This document shows, one piece after another, positions 38,571 through 47,749 of a DNA stretch of 64,000 nt. Positions within the stretch are counted from its first letter, which is position 1. Every line of letters begins with the position of its first letter. The translations under genes and the position numbers were made by a program. Source of the DNA: Sapria himalayana (Eukaryota; Streptophyta; Magnoliopsida; Malpighiales; Rafflesiaceae); assembly GCA_029783825.1 (NCBI GenBank), contig JAREIK010002985.1, forward strand, positions 1,002,653 to 1,066,652, read 5' to 3'. The notes beneath the pieces were generated by a model. That model made no database searches. It saw only the letters and a list, made by a program, of their open reading frames with translations, and was not told the origin of the DNA.

Positions 38571-41500
38571 AAATATGTAGTATAATAGAAGAGTATGTAA
38601 TTTTTTTAGCTTATTTTAGCTGTCATGTTGATGAAAATAAATTATTACATAAAAATATAATTGCATTCCGTTTTCTCCTATTTTAGGCTTTCAGCCCATT
38701 TGATCCATTTTAGCCCACAACCCATGTAGGGCTCGGCTGGGCTAGCCCATTCTCCAGCTCTATATATATGTGTGGGTGACTAGTCATTGAATGAAGTGAA
38801 GCACCATCAAAACTATAAGCACTTTAGTGTATAGCACAAAGAAAAAATATGATATGTTCCAAACATTGCAGTAGGAAAAAGAAGTTATTTACTCACCAAG
38901 GAGACTCAAGGAATTGAACCACATGACCTGTAGGTTGATTCGTTAACTTTTCGATGGCGGAATCCACTGCTTTTTTGTAAGAGTCTGCTGCCACTCCACT
39001 CGGAAAAATTTTTCCACTGTCAAGAATCAATATTTCCATTTATAAGAATGGCTTATACCCAATCAATTTTAAAGTAACATAAAAAGATACTTTCAAAATA
39101 CATCATCAATTGGCATATACTTGGACCATTTGAGGGTTAGCATCCACACAACACTTGTGTTTTCTTGTTCTTTCCTCCTTGGAGAAAGCATTGGAGTGAA
39201 CACAAGTTTGTAACTATATGAAATTTCGGAATTGACTACTCAGTACTCCACTTCTGGCTACTGCTCGTGATATTCTCAGAGCAGAAATTTTGTTCCATGT
39301 GCCAGCTTTTAATGGCACATAAGCATCTAAATTTAATTAGCACTCAAAATTTTATTAAAAATTTTCTGTATTATAAAGCATATAATGTTATAGTCACATA
39401 GTTAGCTAAAAATTATAAAATCTAACTTGCTAATTTTCTTAACCATTGATCTCGAAAGCAATTGCACCAATCTGTGGACCATAGCCCACAATTCAAAAAA
39501 CCTAAGTGATCGTTTATTTTATATTTCCAAGAACAATCAGCTCTCTCTCTCCCTCTCTCTAGCTTTCACTATATCTCTCTTTATACATATATCTCCCATC
39601 TCTTTATCTTACGTTCTCTCTCTCTCTCTCTCACTGATATCCTCTCATATTCTCTCTCTATCTTTGTTTCATTCTCTCTCTATTACGGTTAATGCAATAA
39701 TTTTCAAATTTAATTAATATATCATTGGACCCACATGCACATGCGCATGAGACAAGGTCCAAGTAGCATTTTTCTGATCTATCTCCTTTATGGCATCTCT
39801 CTTCATATCTCTTCATCTCACTAATATTCAGACGGACGTGTGCTGAAATTGTTTCAGTACACACACATTCATCTCCTTCTTTTAATTTATATTGGGCCCT
39901 CAAAATTCTTTCTTACATTAGTGATATTCAATCTATGTAGATCTAAGTTAAAAACGAGCGCAATTCAAAATTTATAATATATATCTATAGGATATGAAAG
40001 ATTTTTGTTAAATTTTGAGTATATCTAAGTCACAAAATTATTTGTGACCTAGATCCCCAAATTTCAACTCAACGTCTCAAATCAATTATTATATTCACCA
40101 TCTTCCTTAGGCATTTTTACTTCCAGAACATGAAGAGAGCTATAATTTTTGAAGTATGAAGATAAAACTATGTTCATGTCACAAAATGTATAAGAACTAA
40201 TTAGATATAGATTTGTAGAACTTGAAGATTCCTCATCCCTGAAAAAAAATTATAAAAATCTAAATAAAAGAATCAGAGTACTTGATTAATGAATCAAGAA
40301 TTGAGAATTGAATCGAATCAAATTGAATTGTGAATCAAATTTTTTATAATTTTTTTTCACATTAATTAATTTCTATTTCTTACAGATGATACTTTTTTTT
40401 AATATTTTAGTTTTTATTTTTGTTATTTTTTTGGTATTATATAGTTTTATCATGTTAAATTCATAATACCAAAAGTTAGAGTTACTTTTTTTATATTAAT
40501 TAATTCTCATAGTTGGTAATTTTTTTTGATATTTTTATTTTTATTTTTATGACTTATTAAGGATTTTGGTCCCTTCAAATCGGTATTAAATCAATTCATA
40601 TGAATTGATTCGCGATTCAGCAATTCAGTCTTCGATTTATTCATATTTTCAATTCTTTTTAAGAGTCAGATCGTTTACCCCCTAAATCATTAATTAAATC
40701 GTGAATTAAATCGTGAATCATATGATTTTGATAACATTGAGTATAACCCAATCAAACTGATATTTGTGGAATAATATCAATTTAATTCATTACAGGCAAC
40801 GATTACTCTATATTATTTCTGCATAATCACTCAATAATGATATGAGTGTACTTATTAATTATTAATTATTATAACACAAATCAAATGTTCTCTATGTTTT
40901 TAAAGTTCCATTACTTTGTTCAAAGACAATCTAGGGAAGTTATAAAATACTTAAAAGTGATAGGGGGGAAGGAGTTCCTCTCAAAAAAATTCAATTCTAA
41001 TTATAAAGATAAATGTATACAGAATAACACACGCCTTATTATACTTCTTAATAGAATGGTATAGTGAAGAAAAAGAACAAAATAATAATAAAAATGACTA
41101 AAACAATAATAATAGAGAATAAATCGTCAAAATATTACCGGGCTGTAGCACTTAACATTACTATCTATCTATTGAAAAGAAGCTCAACTTTAGTCCTTCA
41201 AAACTTTACTCCATTAGAAACCTAGAGTGAATAGACTTGTAGTTCATCACTTGAGAAAATATAGGAGTGTGTGCTACTATCAATACCCAAGGAAAGAATG
41301 ATAAAGCTAAATAATATAAATTAAAATATATTCTAGTGAGATAGAATCTTCACTCAAAAGATTACAAATTATATACCCTGGATAATAAAAGGTTTCAAAT
41401 AAGCAGAGATATCCTATTTGATAAAAAATTAAGTTGAAAAAAGAAAAATCAACCGCCCAAGTCTTAGTCTGCTCATCATGCAAAGTTAATCTAGTCTGAA

Positions 41501-44500
41501 TAGGAGGCAACGCTCCCCAGTACTAAAATTTATAAAGTACTCAGATCGGCATCACTAAATCATAAAATCAACTCCTCATCTTCTAAATCAAGCTCTCCTA
41601 CTTCAATCTCCTCTACTACTACACCAACCAAATTCAAAACATTAAATGACATATATGAGAGATGTACCTTCATTATTATAGAGCCTCAGAATTTAGAAAA
41701 AATTACACGGTATCATGAATACATAAATGCAATGAAAAAAATGATAGAAGCTCTAGAAAAAAAATATGACTTAGGCATTACCTAGAATCCTAGATTACCA
41801 GAGAACAAACACATTATAATAGCCAAATGAATATTTACAATTAAGAACATGTCTAATAAAAACAAACTCATCTATTAAACTTAATTAACAACTAAATGCT
41901 ACTTCTAGCTAGCCTTTGTATCAAAGTGGTATCAAATATGTATTTCTAAATTATAAGTTAAAGAAAGAAATTTATATACAATAACCTCTTGGATTTATAA
42001 TAAAAAAAAATATAAAAATCATGCATACAAATTAAATAAAACTTGTATGGACTGAAGTAGAGGTGTCAACCGGGCCGGGCCGGGCCGGCCCTGCCCGGCA
42101 CGAGGCACGGCACGGTTCAGCCCTGCCTGGGCCGGCACGGCATGGAAAAATTCCAAGCCCGGATTAGGCACGGGCCGTGCCTGGCCCGTGCCGTGCCATG
42201 CCTTGCCTGGCCTGTACCGTGCCATGCCAGACCCAGCACGGTTCAGCCCCCGGCACGGCACACCGGCACGGGTTTGTCCCGTGCCGGGTGTCCCGTGAGC
42301 CCGACCCCACGATGGCCCCTCCCGCAAAAAAGACCACGGGTCGGGTCTAATTCGACCCGACCCGTGGCCCCCCCGAATCTCGACCCGTACAGACTTGCAA
42401 GCCCGAGCGGGCCAGGCAAGGCACGGCACGGCCCGCCGTGCCTACGGGCCGTGCCTGGCCCGGAACTGCGGCACGCTCGTGCTCAAAAAATTCGGGTCGG
42501 GCCGGCCCAGCCCATTTGACACCTCTAGACTGAAGCAAGTATCTCATACTTGATATGCACCAATAAATTTATATATTCTAAATCAAGAGTTTACTAGAAG
42601 CCTAAGCAAGCTCACACAATACATTATAAAAAACTATGTTTTCGAAATATTAATTGTGATATCGTATGTGGATGACTTCATATTCTCAGGGTTTAAATTG
42701 GACTTCATCAATCATTTTAAGATATATGTGATAGAGAAATATGAGATATCAAACATGTGACTGCTCTATTATTTTTTTGGGATTGATATACTTCAAGATA
42801 ACAATGAAGCATTGATTACTCGACATAAATATGTTCAGACAATTTTGGAAAAAATTGAAACGAGTAATTATAAATCAGTCTCCACTATATTAATAACAAA
42901 TTAAAGACTAAAGTCTAGCAGATAAAAATTAGTGGATGAAAAACTATATAGAAATCTAGTTGAAAGTCTTCCATATATTTCAGCACCCATACCAAAAATT
43001 ATTAGCTCGATGAACATATTACCTCTATTTATACACTCTCCAATCACTACCATCTTTGAGCTATGTAGAAAATTTTGAGATATCTTAGAGAGACTCCAAA
43101 CCATTAATTAAGATATTCAAAACTGAGTATATAATTATTTAGTCATTCTGATTGTGTTTAGGAAAGTTATGCAGAAGATTATAGAAATACTTCCGAGCAT
43201 ATTTTTTATTTGTTTATCAGCAATATCATAGGACTCAAAAAAATTGCCAACTATGACTTTATCTACTACTAAGATAGAATATATTTATATCTCATTTATT
43301 ACTTCTCAAGCTATCTGAATGAAAAATTTGCTCTATGACATGAATAATAAGATTAGGAAGTCAAACTAATCTATTGTGACTACAAATATATAATAGCAAT
43401 TGCTAAAGATTCAATATTCCACAATAGAACAAAATACAATTACCCTCAAGTACCATTTTATCAAAGAAACAGATGAAAGAAAAAAATTTCTCTATCTTAC
43501 TACAACACTGAATAACAAATTGCAAACATATCGATTAAAGCCCTACTAAATATGAAACAAACTTATTTTGGAACATAACTTGGATTCAAAGACTATTAAA
43601 TTATAAAAAAGAAATTGTTACATTTAATATAATATTTTTTAAATTTTATTAATTACTTATTGGTCCCATGCACGTGTGACAAGGTCACATTTTTTTTTGT
43701 TGTTGAATTATTATCGTTTAGATTTTTTACGTTCAGTACGTGTGTTTATCTTTTCTTCTTGGTTTTCTCTATTCATTTACTTTTAAGAGCCAAAAGATTT
43801 CTGCAAATCCATGTTCAAGCTTCAACACTCTCTCTATTCTATCTTATACTATATCTCATTTTCTTTCTCATTCTCTCTCTCATTCTCTCTCTCTCATTCT
43901 CTCTCTCAATCTCTCTCTCTCAATCTCTCTCTCTCAATCTCTCTCTCTCAATCTCTCTCTCTCTATCTCTCTCTCTCAATCTCTCTCTCTCTCAATCTCT
44001 TTCTCAATCTCTCTCTCTCAATCTCTCTCTCACTCACTCTCTCTCTGTCTCATTTTCTCTATCTATCTAACTCATTATCTCTCTATTTATCTCTTGCTAC
44101 TCATTGACTCACTATATCTCAAGCTTCAACACTCTATTTTGTCTTATACTATTTCTCATTCTCTCTCAATCTCTCTCTCTCTCTGTCTCATTTTCTCTAT
44201 CTATCTAGCTCATTCTCTCTCTATTTATCTCTTGCTACTCATTGACTTACTTTGTATGTCCCCCATAAGTGGTTATCTCCCTCTCTCGCACACATTCACT
44301 CTGAATCTTTCTCATGATTTCTCTCACTCAAAAACAGACACTCTTTATATCACACAAACACACAAGATCGTCTCCTCCCCCCACCCCTCTCTCTCTATTG
44401 ACAATTGATTCGAATTTTTGCTGATTTCGCCTCTTTCTTTAATTTGTTTTTATATTTCCAACACCATGACCTCAGCATTGAATGAAAATAATCGACAATT

Positions 44501-45932
44501 AAAAAATTTCTTCTTCCTCTCTGTCATGTCAGAAGAGTCAACGCGGCCACCTAAACTAGTGAACAATTGTTGACTTTTCATGATAAAAACAAGACAAGGT
44601 GATAAATCTAGCTGCCTAACAGCTTTGGTAGAAAATAATATAAAATTTCACAGAGAATGAAAAAGGAAATGGTACCTGCGATCATAGATGTTATATCGCG
44701 CATTGCTGTAATCAGAGTAGCACGTGCGGAGGCCAGATTGAGAGGCAATTTGCCACACCGGATTAGGTTCTCTTCCACCGACCCCGGCAATCCACCCGGC
44801 GCCCAGCTCCACCGACACACCACCAAAATTTTCTTTTCGTATCCTCCCGCCGACCCGATCAGACGCCTCTAAAATCAATATATCATCCATTCCACTTTCT
44901 GCCAACGCCTTGGCAGAAGCTATGCCTTATCCAAAAAAAAAAAAAAAAAAACAAATAAATAAATGACCAAACAAATTTTTAACATGGAAATTAAAATAAT
45001 AAAATACATGGCGGCAGATTATCGAAAATATCAAATAAAAAAAAAAGTTTAGGCTGCGATGCGTGGGGTCCACTTGCGGCAACTACGAGGAAGAATCAGA
45101 TTCATGCATGGCTGATCTGGAGGAGTATAAAGACGAATAAGTACGACCGAGTCTTACCCCCAGCATCGCTTGATGATCGATCGTCCAGCCTGTGCGAGGA
45201 TCATAAAACATTTTACATAATTTTACCAGCGTCACGTTGCTCGTAGCTGTTTTCGATTTTAAATCGAAGGAGATGGCAGCCACAAAATTGATGAAAATTA
45301 CGAAGAACCAGACACATGACAAATAGTTTTGCACCTCTTAATTGATCAGAAGGCAGCTATTTGTTTTAGACTATGCTAAATCTGCAAGACATCGATCATA
45401 CTCTGCAACTAAGTTGATGAAGACGAGGTGTAGACCGTACAGATTCTGCTAAAATCCACTAATTAATTGATTAATGACGATTAGGAACGCTAATTTGAGG
45501 CGCTGCTGTGTGGCACGGTAAAAAAATTCTACGCGAGCATTCTCTCCACGGATAATCACGTACGGATCAACAAGGTACAGAAAGTACAGAATAAAAAAAA
45601 GTCACTATGTTGACGCTACGTGAACATGTTCGCCACCAGCTATCATGCACGGCTCAACCAGAACAACAGAATCAAACAAACTTAATCCGATATCTACCGT
45701 GTGAATCAAGTATAATCTTTATTAATATGTCGTAATATCAAAAAAGTGCAACCAATTCATGCTTGCAAGACAAAATTAACGCCGATAACCGATTCAATCT
45801 AGGTCCGAATATGAATCAGTTATGGCTGGTGCTTAGCACGTATACCAAGCGGGTGCAATATAGAAGATGCAATCGATTACCGGAGATTCCAGCGCCGACT
45901 ATTATGACGGATGTGCGAGGCAGTGACTCCAT
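13339..45932 (-). CDS. PAO: FAD-dependent polyamine oxidase, maize-type clade
   Basis: Ten exons in transcript order: 45881-45932, 44676-44925, 38897-39016, 19229-19299, 18471-18625, 15789-15932, 14784-14933, 14345-14599, 13658-13739, 13339-13553. All introns are GT-AG and phases match, giving 497 codons plus stop, normal for the family. The enzyme oxidises spermidine and spermine with O2, giving H2O2 and an aminoaldehyde. Visible features: the N-terminal Rossmann motif GAGISG (residues 13-18) with the ribose-binding Glu37 and [77 protein letters not shown], where Lys285 probably matches the active-site lysine of maize [15 protein letters not shown]; and the FAD-binding C-terminal [19 protein letters not shown]. 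The model starts [11 protein letters not shown] with no obvious signal peptide, so a cytosolic location is suggested; an in-frame ATG at 46019 would add 29 residues. Its gene is unusually long because introns 2 (5.7 kb) and 3 (19.6 kb) are filled with transposons. Confidence 0.96.
13803..14066. repeat. pyrimidine-rich and (CA)n simple repeats
   Basis: CT/CCCT-rich simple sequence (about 13803-13945) is followed by a (CA)n run (about 14029-14066). Both lie in intron 8 of the polyamine oxidase gene. Confidence 0.9.
14150..14222 (-). mobile_element. possible SINE-like fragment with B-box
   Basis: On the minus strand the sequence GTGGGTTCAATCCCC resembles a tRNA-type RNA polymerase III B-box, preceded by CTAGCATTGAGGAC. 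No cloverleaf could be drawn and no A-box was clear, so this is a weak call for a SINE remnant in intron 8 of the polyamine oxidase gene. Confidence 0.3.
14260..14315. repeat. (AAAT)n and (TG)n microsatellite
   Basis: An AAAT-type tetranucleotide run (14260-14281) joins a 34-base (TG)n run (14282-14315). It ends 30 bases downstream of the exon 8 donor of the polyamine oxidase gene on the minus strand. Confidence 0.95.
14993..15339. mobile_element. degraded hAT-like element
   Basis: GC-rich sequence with CCCGGCCC words ends in TTGACACCTCTA at 15339. The following CTTTTACT resembles CTCTTACT at 14985-14992 (7 of 8), which would place a decayed left end at 14993. It lies in intron 6 of the polyamine oxidase gene, about 60 bases from exon 7. 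Confidence 0.5.
16245..16320. repeat. (CT)n and (TAA)n microsatellites
   Basis: A CT run near 16241-16263 and a TAA trinucleotide run near 16280-16315 lie in intron 5 of the polyamine oxidase gene. Confidence 0.9.
17120..17523. mobile_element. hAT-like non-autonomous element with 8-bp duplication
   Basis: A 404-bp element begins TTGAGGTGTCA and ends TTTGACACCTCTA. It is flanked on both sides by AATCTTTA (17112-17119 and 17524-17531). The interior is GC-rich with CCGAAACC and CCCGGCAC motifs and no transposase. It lies in polyamine oxidase intron 5. Confidence 0.9.
17901..18264. repeat. 91-bp tandem repeat, four copies
   Basis: Four near-identical 91-bp units start at 17901, 17992, 18083 and 18174, each beginning ACAACTAATT, with a short fifth partial copy from 18265. 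The third junction carries one substitution (ATTCTATT in the last unit). It is AT-rich, in intron 5 of the polyamine oxidase gene, about 200 bases downstream of exon 5. Confidence 0.96.
20419..20899. mobile_element. hAT-like element, older copy
   Basis: Ends read TAGAGGTGCC on the left and TTTGACACCTCTA on the right. No matching 8-bp duplication remains, and the interior is mostly AT-rich rather than GC-rich, so this is a diverged copy or one with replaced interior. It is in polyamine oxidase intron 3. Confidence 0.6.
21780..22366 (+). mobile_element. 5'-truncated LINE remnant, RNase H domain and 3' tail
   Basis: Conceptual translation from about 21785 gives [18 protein letters not shown], then [14 protein letters not shown] and [15 protein letters not shown], the RNase H-like domain found at the end of plant L1-type LINE ORF2. 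Two in-frame stops break it. A putative 3' UTR ends at an A-run (22354-22366). It lies in intron 3 of the polyamine oxidase gene, on the opposite strand from that gene. Confidence 0.7.
23131..23302. repeat. 30-bp minisatellite, about 5.7 copies
   Basis: A unit of exactly 30 bp beginning TATAAGTGTCTGTAAATAAG repeats at 23131, 23161, 23191, 23221 and 23251, with a partial copy from 23281. Copies differ by one or two bases (AGTAG or AGCAG). Because 30 is divisible by three the minus strand stays open through it, but nothing suggests a real protein. Confidence 0.95.
23357..23390. repeat. poly(A) run
   Basis: About 27 uninterrupted A residues followed by GAAAAAGG. This could be the tail of a retroposed sequence covering roughly 22400-23356, a stretch rich in short direct repeats such as CTGCTGTTCTGGAAAACTGA, but no coding remnant was seen there. 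Confidence 0.7.
23931..24249. mobile_element. hAT-like non-autonomous element, intact ends
   Basis: A 319-bp element runs from TAGAGGTGTCAAACGGGCC to GGCACGTTTGACACCTCTA, flanked exactly by GGGAAGAC at 23923-23930 and 24250-24257. The interior is very GC-rich (CGTGCCGTGCCGG words) and strongly self-complementary, so a single strand would fold into a long hairpin. It has no coding capacity. Confidence 0.95.
24952..25165 (+). mobile_element. tRNA-derived SINE
   Basis: A short non-coding element has an A-box-like TGGCTAAGGCT (24966-24976) and a B-box GGTTCAAATCC (25008-25018) spaced as in a tRNA-derived RNA polymerase III promoter. A GC-richer body follows, ending near ACCTTAGTTATATG. Flanking duplications were not resolved, so the ends are approximate. 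It sits in intron 3 of the polyamine oxidase gene. Confidence 0.65.
26276..27143. mobile_element. MULE-like non-autonomous element
   Basis: The left end reads CTATGTTGCACGGACAC and the right end, reverse-complemented, reads TGTGTTGCTTGGATACGG. Both are bordered by GATGATGAT, a 9-bp repeat as expected for Mutator-like elements, although the right border is a GAT microsatellite, which weakens this. The right part has many GTGTCCGACACG-type inverted words. No transposase was seen. Confidence 0.5.
26721..26937. repeat. C-rich degenerate minisatellite
   Basis: About fifteen imperfect copies of a 14-16 bp unit like CCCTCCCGAAACCC lie inside the MULE-like element. The strand asymmetry is extreme (almost no G on the plus strand), so the minus strand is G-rich and could form quadruplex structures. 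Confidence 0.9.
27170..28450 (+). repeat. left LTR of the copia element
   Basis: Starts TGTTGGAACTAG and is homologous along most of its length to the sequence from 34596, for example the shared word GTTATTATAAGTACTATTAC-like segment near 27445. The right boundary is set only by the weak primer-binding-site match at about 28453. Confidence 0.75.
33085..33574 (-). mobile_element. LINE 3' fragment nested in the copia element
   Basis: The minus strand encodes [17 protein letters not shown], the C-terminal zinc-binding part of a plant LINE reverse transcriptase, and ends in a short A-run. It is flanked by the 17-bp direct repeat AACAATGTGATATTCTT (33068-33084 and 33575-33591). Taking it out rejoins the copia reverse transcriptase frame just before [10 protein letters not shown]. 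It is a 5'-truncated insertion younger than the host element. Confidence 0.92.
34596..35705 (+). repeat. right LTR of the copia element, 3'-truncated
   Basis: Starts TGTTGGAACTAG just after an A-rich stretch (GACAAAGTGAAAAAT). Similarity to the left LTR holds to GATTCTTAAATATTATA and is lost after about 35705, so about 240 bases of the repeat end are missing or replaced. Confidence 0.75.
35990..36260 (-). mobile_element. possible SINE-like element
   Basis: The minus strand has GGTTTGAATC (36141 to 36132), like an RNA polymerase III B-box, in a GC-richer block with CGAGCCTCCTCCC. A T-run at 36000-36008 on the plus strand would be its A-tail. The A-box is not clear and no flanking duplication was found. 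Confidence 0.4.
37076..37764. mobile_element. hAT-like element with GAGCC-rich interior
   Basis: A 689-bp element runs from TAGGGGTGTAACCGAGCCGA to TCGGCTCGGTTACAGCCCT and is flanked by ATGCATCT (37068-37075 and 37765-37772). The interior has many GAGCCTGTTCACGAGC-like repeats around an AT-rich core and no ORF. It is a different family from the TAGAGGTGTCAA elements but has the same 8-bp duplication length. Confidence 0.88.
38237..38762. mobile_element. hAT-like element, TAGAGCTGG ends
   Basis: The left end TAGAGCTGGGAATATG matches the right end CATTCTCCAGCTCTA as an inverted repeat. The inner parts are also inverted (AGGCCGGGCTATCCCA and GGCTGGGCTAGCCCAT). Flanks are TG/TA microsatellite, so a duplication cannot be judged. 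A (GT)n run (about 38534-38568) sits inside. It ends 134 bases downstream of exon 3 of the polyamine oxidase gene on the minus strand. Confidence 0.72.
39541..39682. repeat. CT-rich simple sequence
   Basis: Imperfect TCTCTC runs in intron 2 of the polyamine oxidase gene. An open frame through them encodes only Ser/Leu-rich low-complexity peptide and is not a gene. Confidence 0.85.
40860..43560 (+). mobile_element. Ty1/copia remnant without recognisable LTRs
   Basis: Plus-strand fragments in order: integrase [12 protein letters not shown] (about 40960); the reverse transcriptase N-terminal part near 41690-41790 ([19 protein letters not shown]); [19 protein letters not shown] (about 42665) and [19 protein letters not shown] and [13 protein letters not shown] (about 42880-42980); and an RNase H-like part to about 43500. 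Stops and frameshifts are frequent. It is interrupted by a hAT-like element at 42058-42527. It lies in polyamine oxidase intron 2, antisense to the gene. Confidence 0.8.
42058..42527. mobile_element. hAT-like non-autonomous element nested in copia remnant
   Basis: A 470-bp element from TAGAGGTGTCAACCGGGCC to GCCCATTTGACACCTCTA is flanked exactly by GACTGAAG (42050-42057 and 42528-42535). The interior is GC-rich with repeated GGCACGG words. Since it splits the copia remnant, it inserted later. Confidence 0.95.
43846..44240. repeat. (CT)n with CTCTCAAT interruptions
   Basis: Long pyrimidine-rich simple repeat with regular AAT interruptions, followed by a second similar block after 44155. Open frames on the plus strand through it are Ser/Leu repeats only. 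It lies in intron 2 of the polyamine oxidase gene. Confidence 0.92.
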
Positions 45933-47132
45933 TGGCGAGAGGAGGAGCGACAGCGAATTACGATAAGGAGAGAAGACTGAGTGTGGTTTCTGAGTTATCT
46001 TCCATGAAGGAGACAACACGGACGTGGATTGGATTACATGCTTTAATTAGAAGTTCCATGCCCTACTTTATTTTTTTAACAAACATGGATTTTTGCGAAA
46101 AAAGAGGAAACCTTCACATGCAGCGAGACTAGATATTTTTTAAAAAATAATAATAATAATAACGTATTATAAAAATTCATTTTTCCAATATTTAAAATTT
46201 ATAATAATATTGATATTTTATTGAAAATATATTTTCTACTTCAATTTATTGAATAATTTCGTTCTGTTTATAAAAAAAAATACATAATTAATACCAACTA
46301 ATTTGTTGACATCTTTTTTTTTTTCCCATTTACACTTAGATTTTCTACTCTTATACAATATTTAATTTTCATCAGGTTTTTAGCTTGCCATTATTTTTTG
46401 ACTTGCTGAAAATTTTAAGTTATTGAATTTTGAATACACGTATATGCTTCACCTAAATTTTTAATTAAATTTTTTAAAAAAACTGATGTAATGAACATTT
46501 CATTTTGGAGATCATAAAATCTATAAAATGTTTTATAAAACTTGGTTTTTATAAAATTATATAGATTATAAATTTAAAATAACTAGAGAAATTATGAAAC
46601 AAAAAATGATAAAAAGAATACTTTTTAAAAAAAATTCTCGTGATAAATAAATGACAATAGAAAAATACATGGTTATAAAAATATTAAAAAAACTTATAAA
46701 TAAATAAAATCATTAAAAATACAAAGTTCAAAAATAAATCTGAAATAAGTATTTATACAATTAATAAATAATTTTATATTTTATATTACATATTTGTATT
46801 TGTATATTTTACTTTTTATCATTCTTGTAGTGATATAATCCCCAATTAATTTAATTGTTTGTGTTTATAGATTTTTTTACCGTTATGCGTATTATAGCTT
46901 ATATATTTCAATATTGTTTTTATTTTCAAGGCATTTTTTATAAACTTTAATGTTTTGTATCATACCATTTTTACCATTATTTATATTTATGACTTTGTAG
47001 TTAATTATATTTTTCATAATTATCATGAAAAATAAATTGATAAATCTTTTATTTTTCTAAAATTATAATTATTTGAATTTTTACAATTTGATATTTTTAT
47101 CATCTCTTAGAATATTTACTTGATATTTTTTC

Positions 47133-47170
<38 letters not shown>

Positions 47171-47749
47171 ATTAGATTTTTTTAACACATTTTAAACATC
47201 CCAGCCAAAACAACTATATATCACAGCATAATTCCATCAATCTTAATCTTCAACATTCTTGCAATTTCATAAATAATATTACCCTAACATTTTTTGTAAT
47301 TATCTTAACACAAATAGATAAATTGAAATTTTCAAGAACTATTAATTTTAAAACAAGACTTAAAATTTTTCAATAAGATCAAATTAATTTAAAAAATACA
47401 TTTTTTTTAATCTTTTTCAATACCACTGCAAATTAATAGTTTAGAAAAATTATAATTTGCTTATTATCCAATTTACATTAATTTGGTCATGTGTGCACAA
47501 TTGGTTGCCTCTGTGTGTGTGTGTGTGTGTGTGTAAGCATACTTCACCAAATGCTACTATTAGGATAGAAAAAAGCTTGATAAGACACGCACGCACACAC
47601 AAATACACACACATACAGATTATGCGATGATTTCATAAGTGTGGGAATTTAAAAATACAGTCAAACAGAAATTAGGGCAAAACACCAGTATTTCTGTGAA
47701 TAACTACTCTAAAATTTCTGTTACCTCCCAGCATCAGAGTCGAAAAGAT
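45933..47749. other. intergenic region: PAO promoter side and SMT1 3' side
   Basis: Both neighbours are on the minus strand. The part next to 45932 should hold the polyamine oxidase leader and promoter; the part next to 47750 the methyltransferase 3' UTR. It is strongly AT-rich, with (TA)n at about 47138-47168 and (GT)n at about 47513-47534. No gene was seen and no TATA box could be chosen with confidence. Confidence 0.7.

Noticed and set aside
43660..44408. Long open frames of Ser/Leu-rich peptide on the plus strand
   Set aside because: They are translations of a CT-rich simple repeat; all three frames stay open because the repeat lacks stops.
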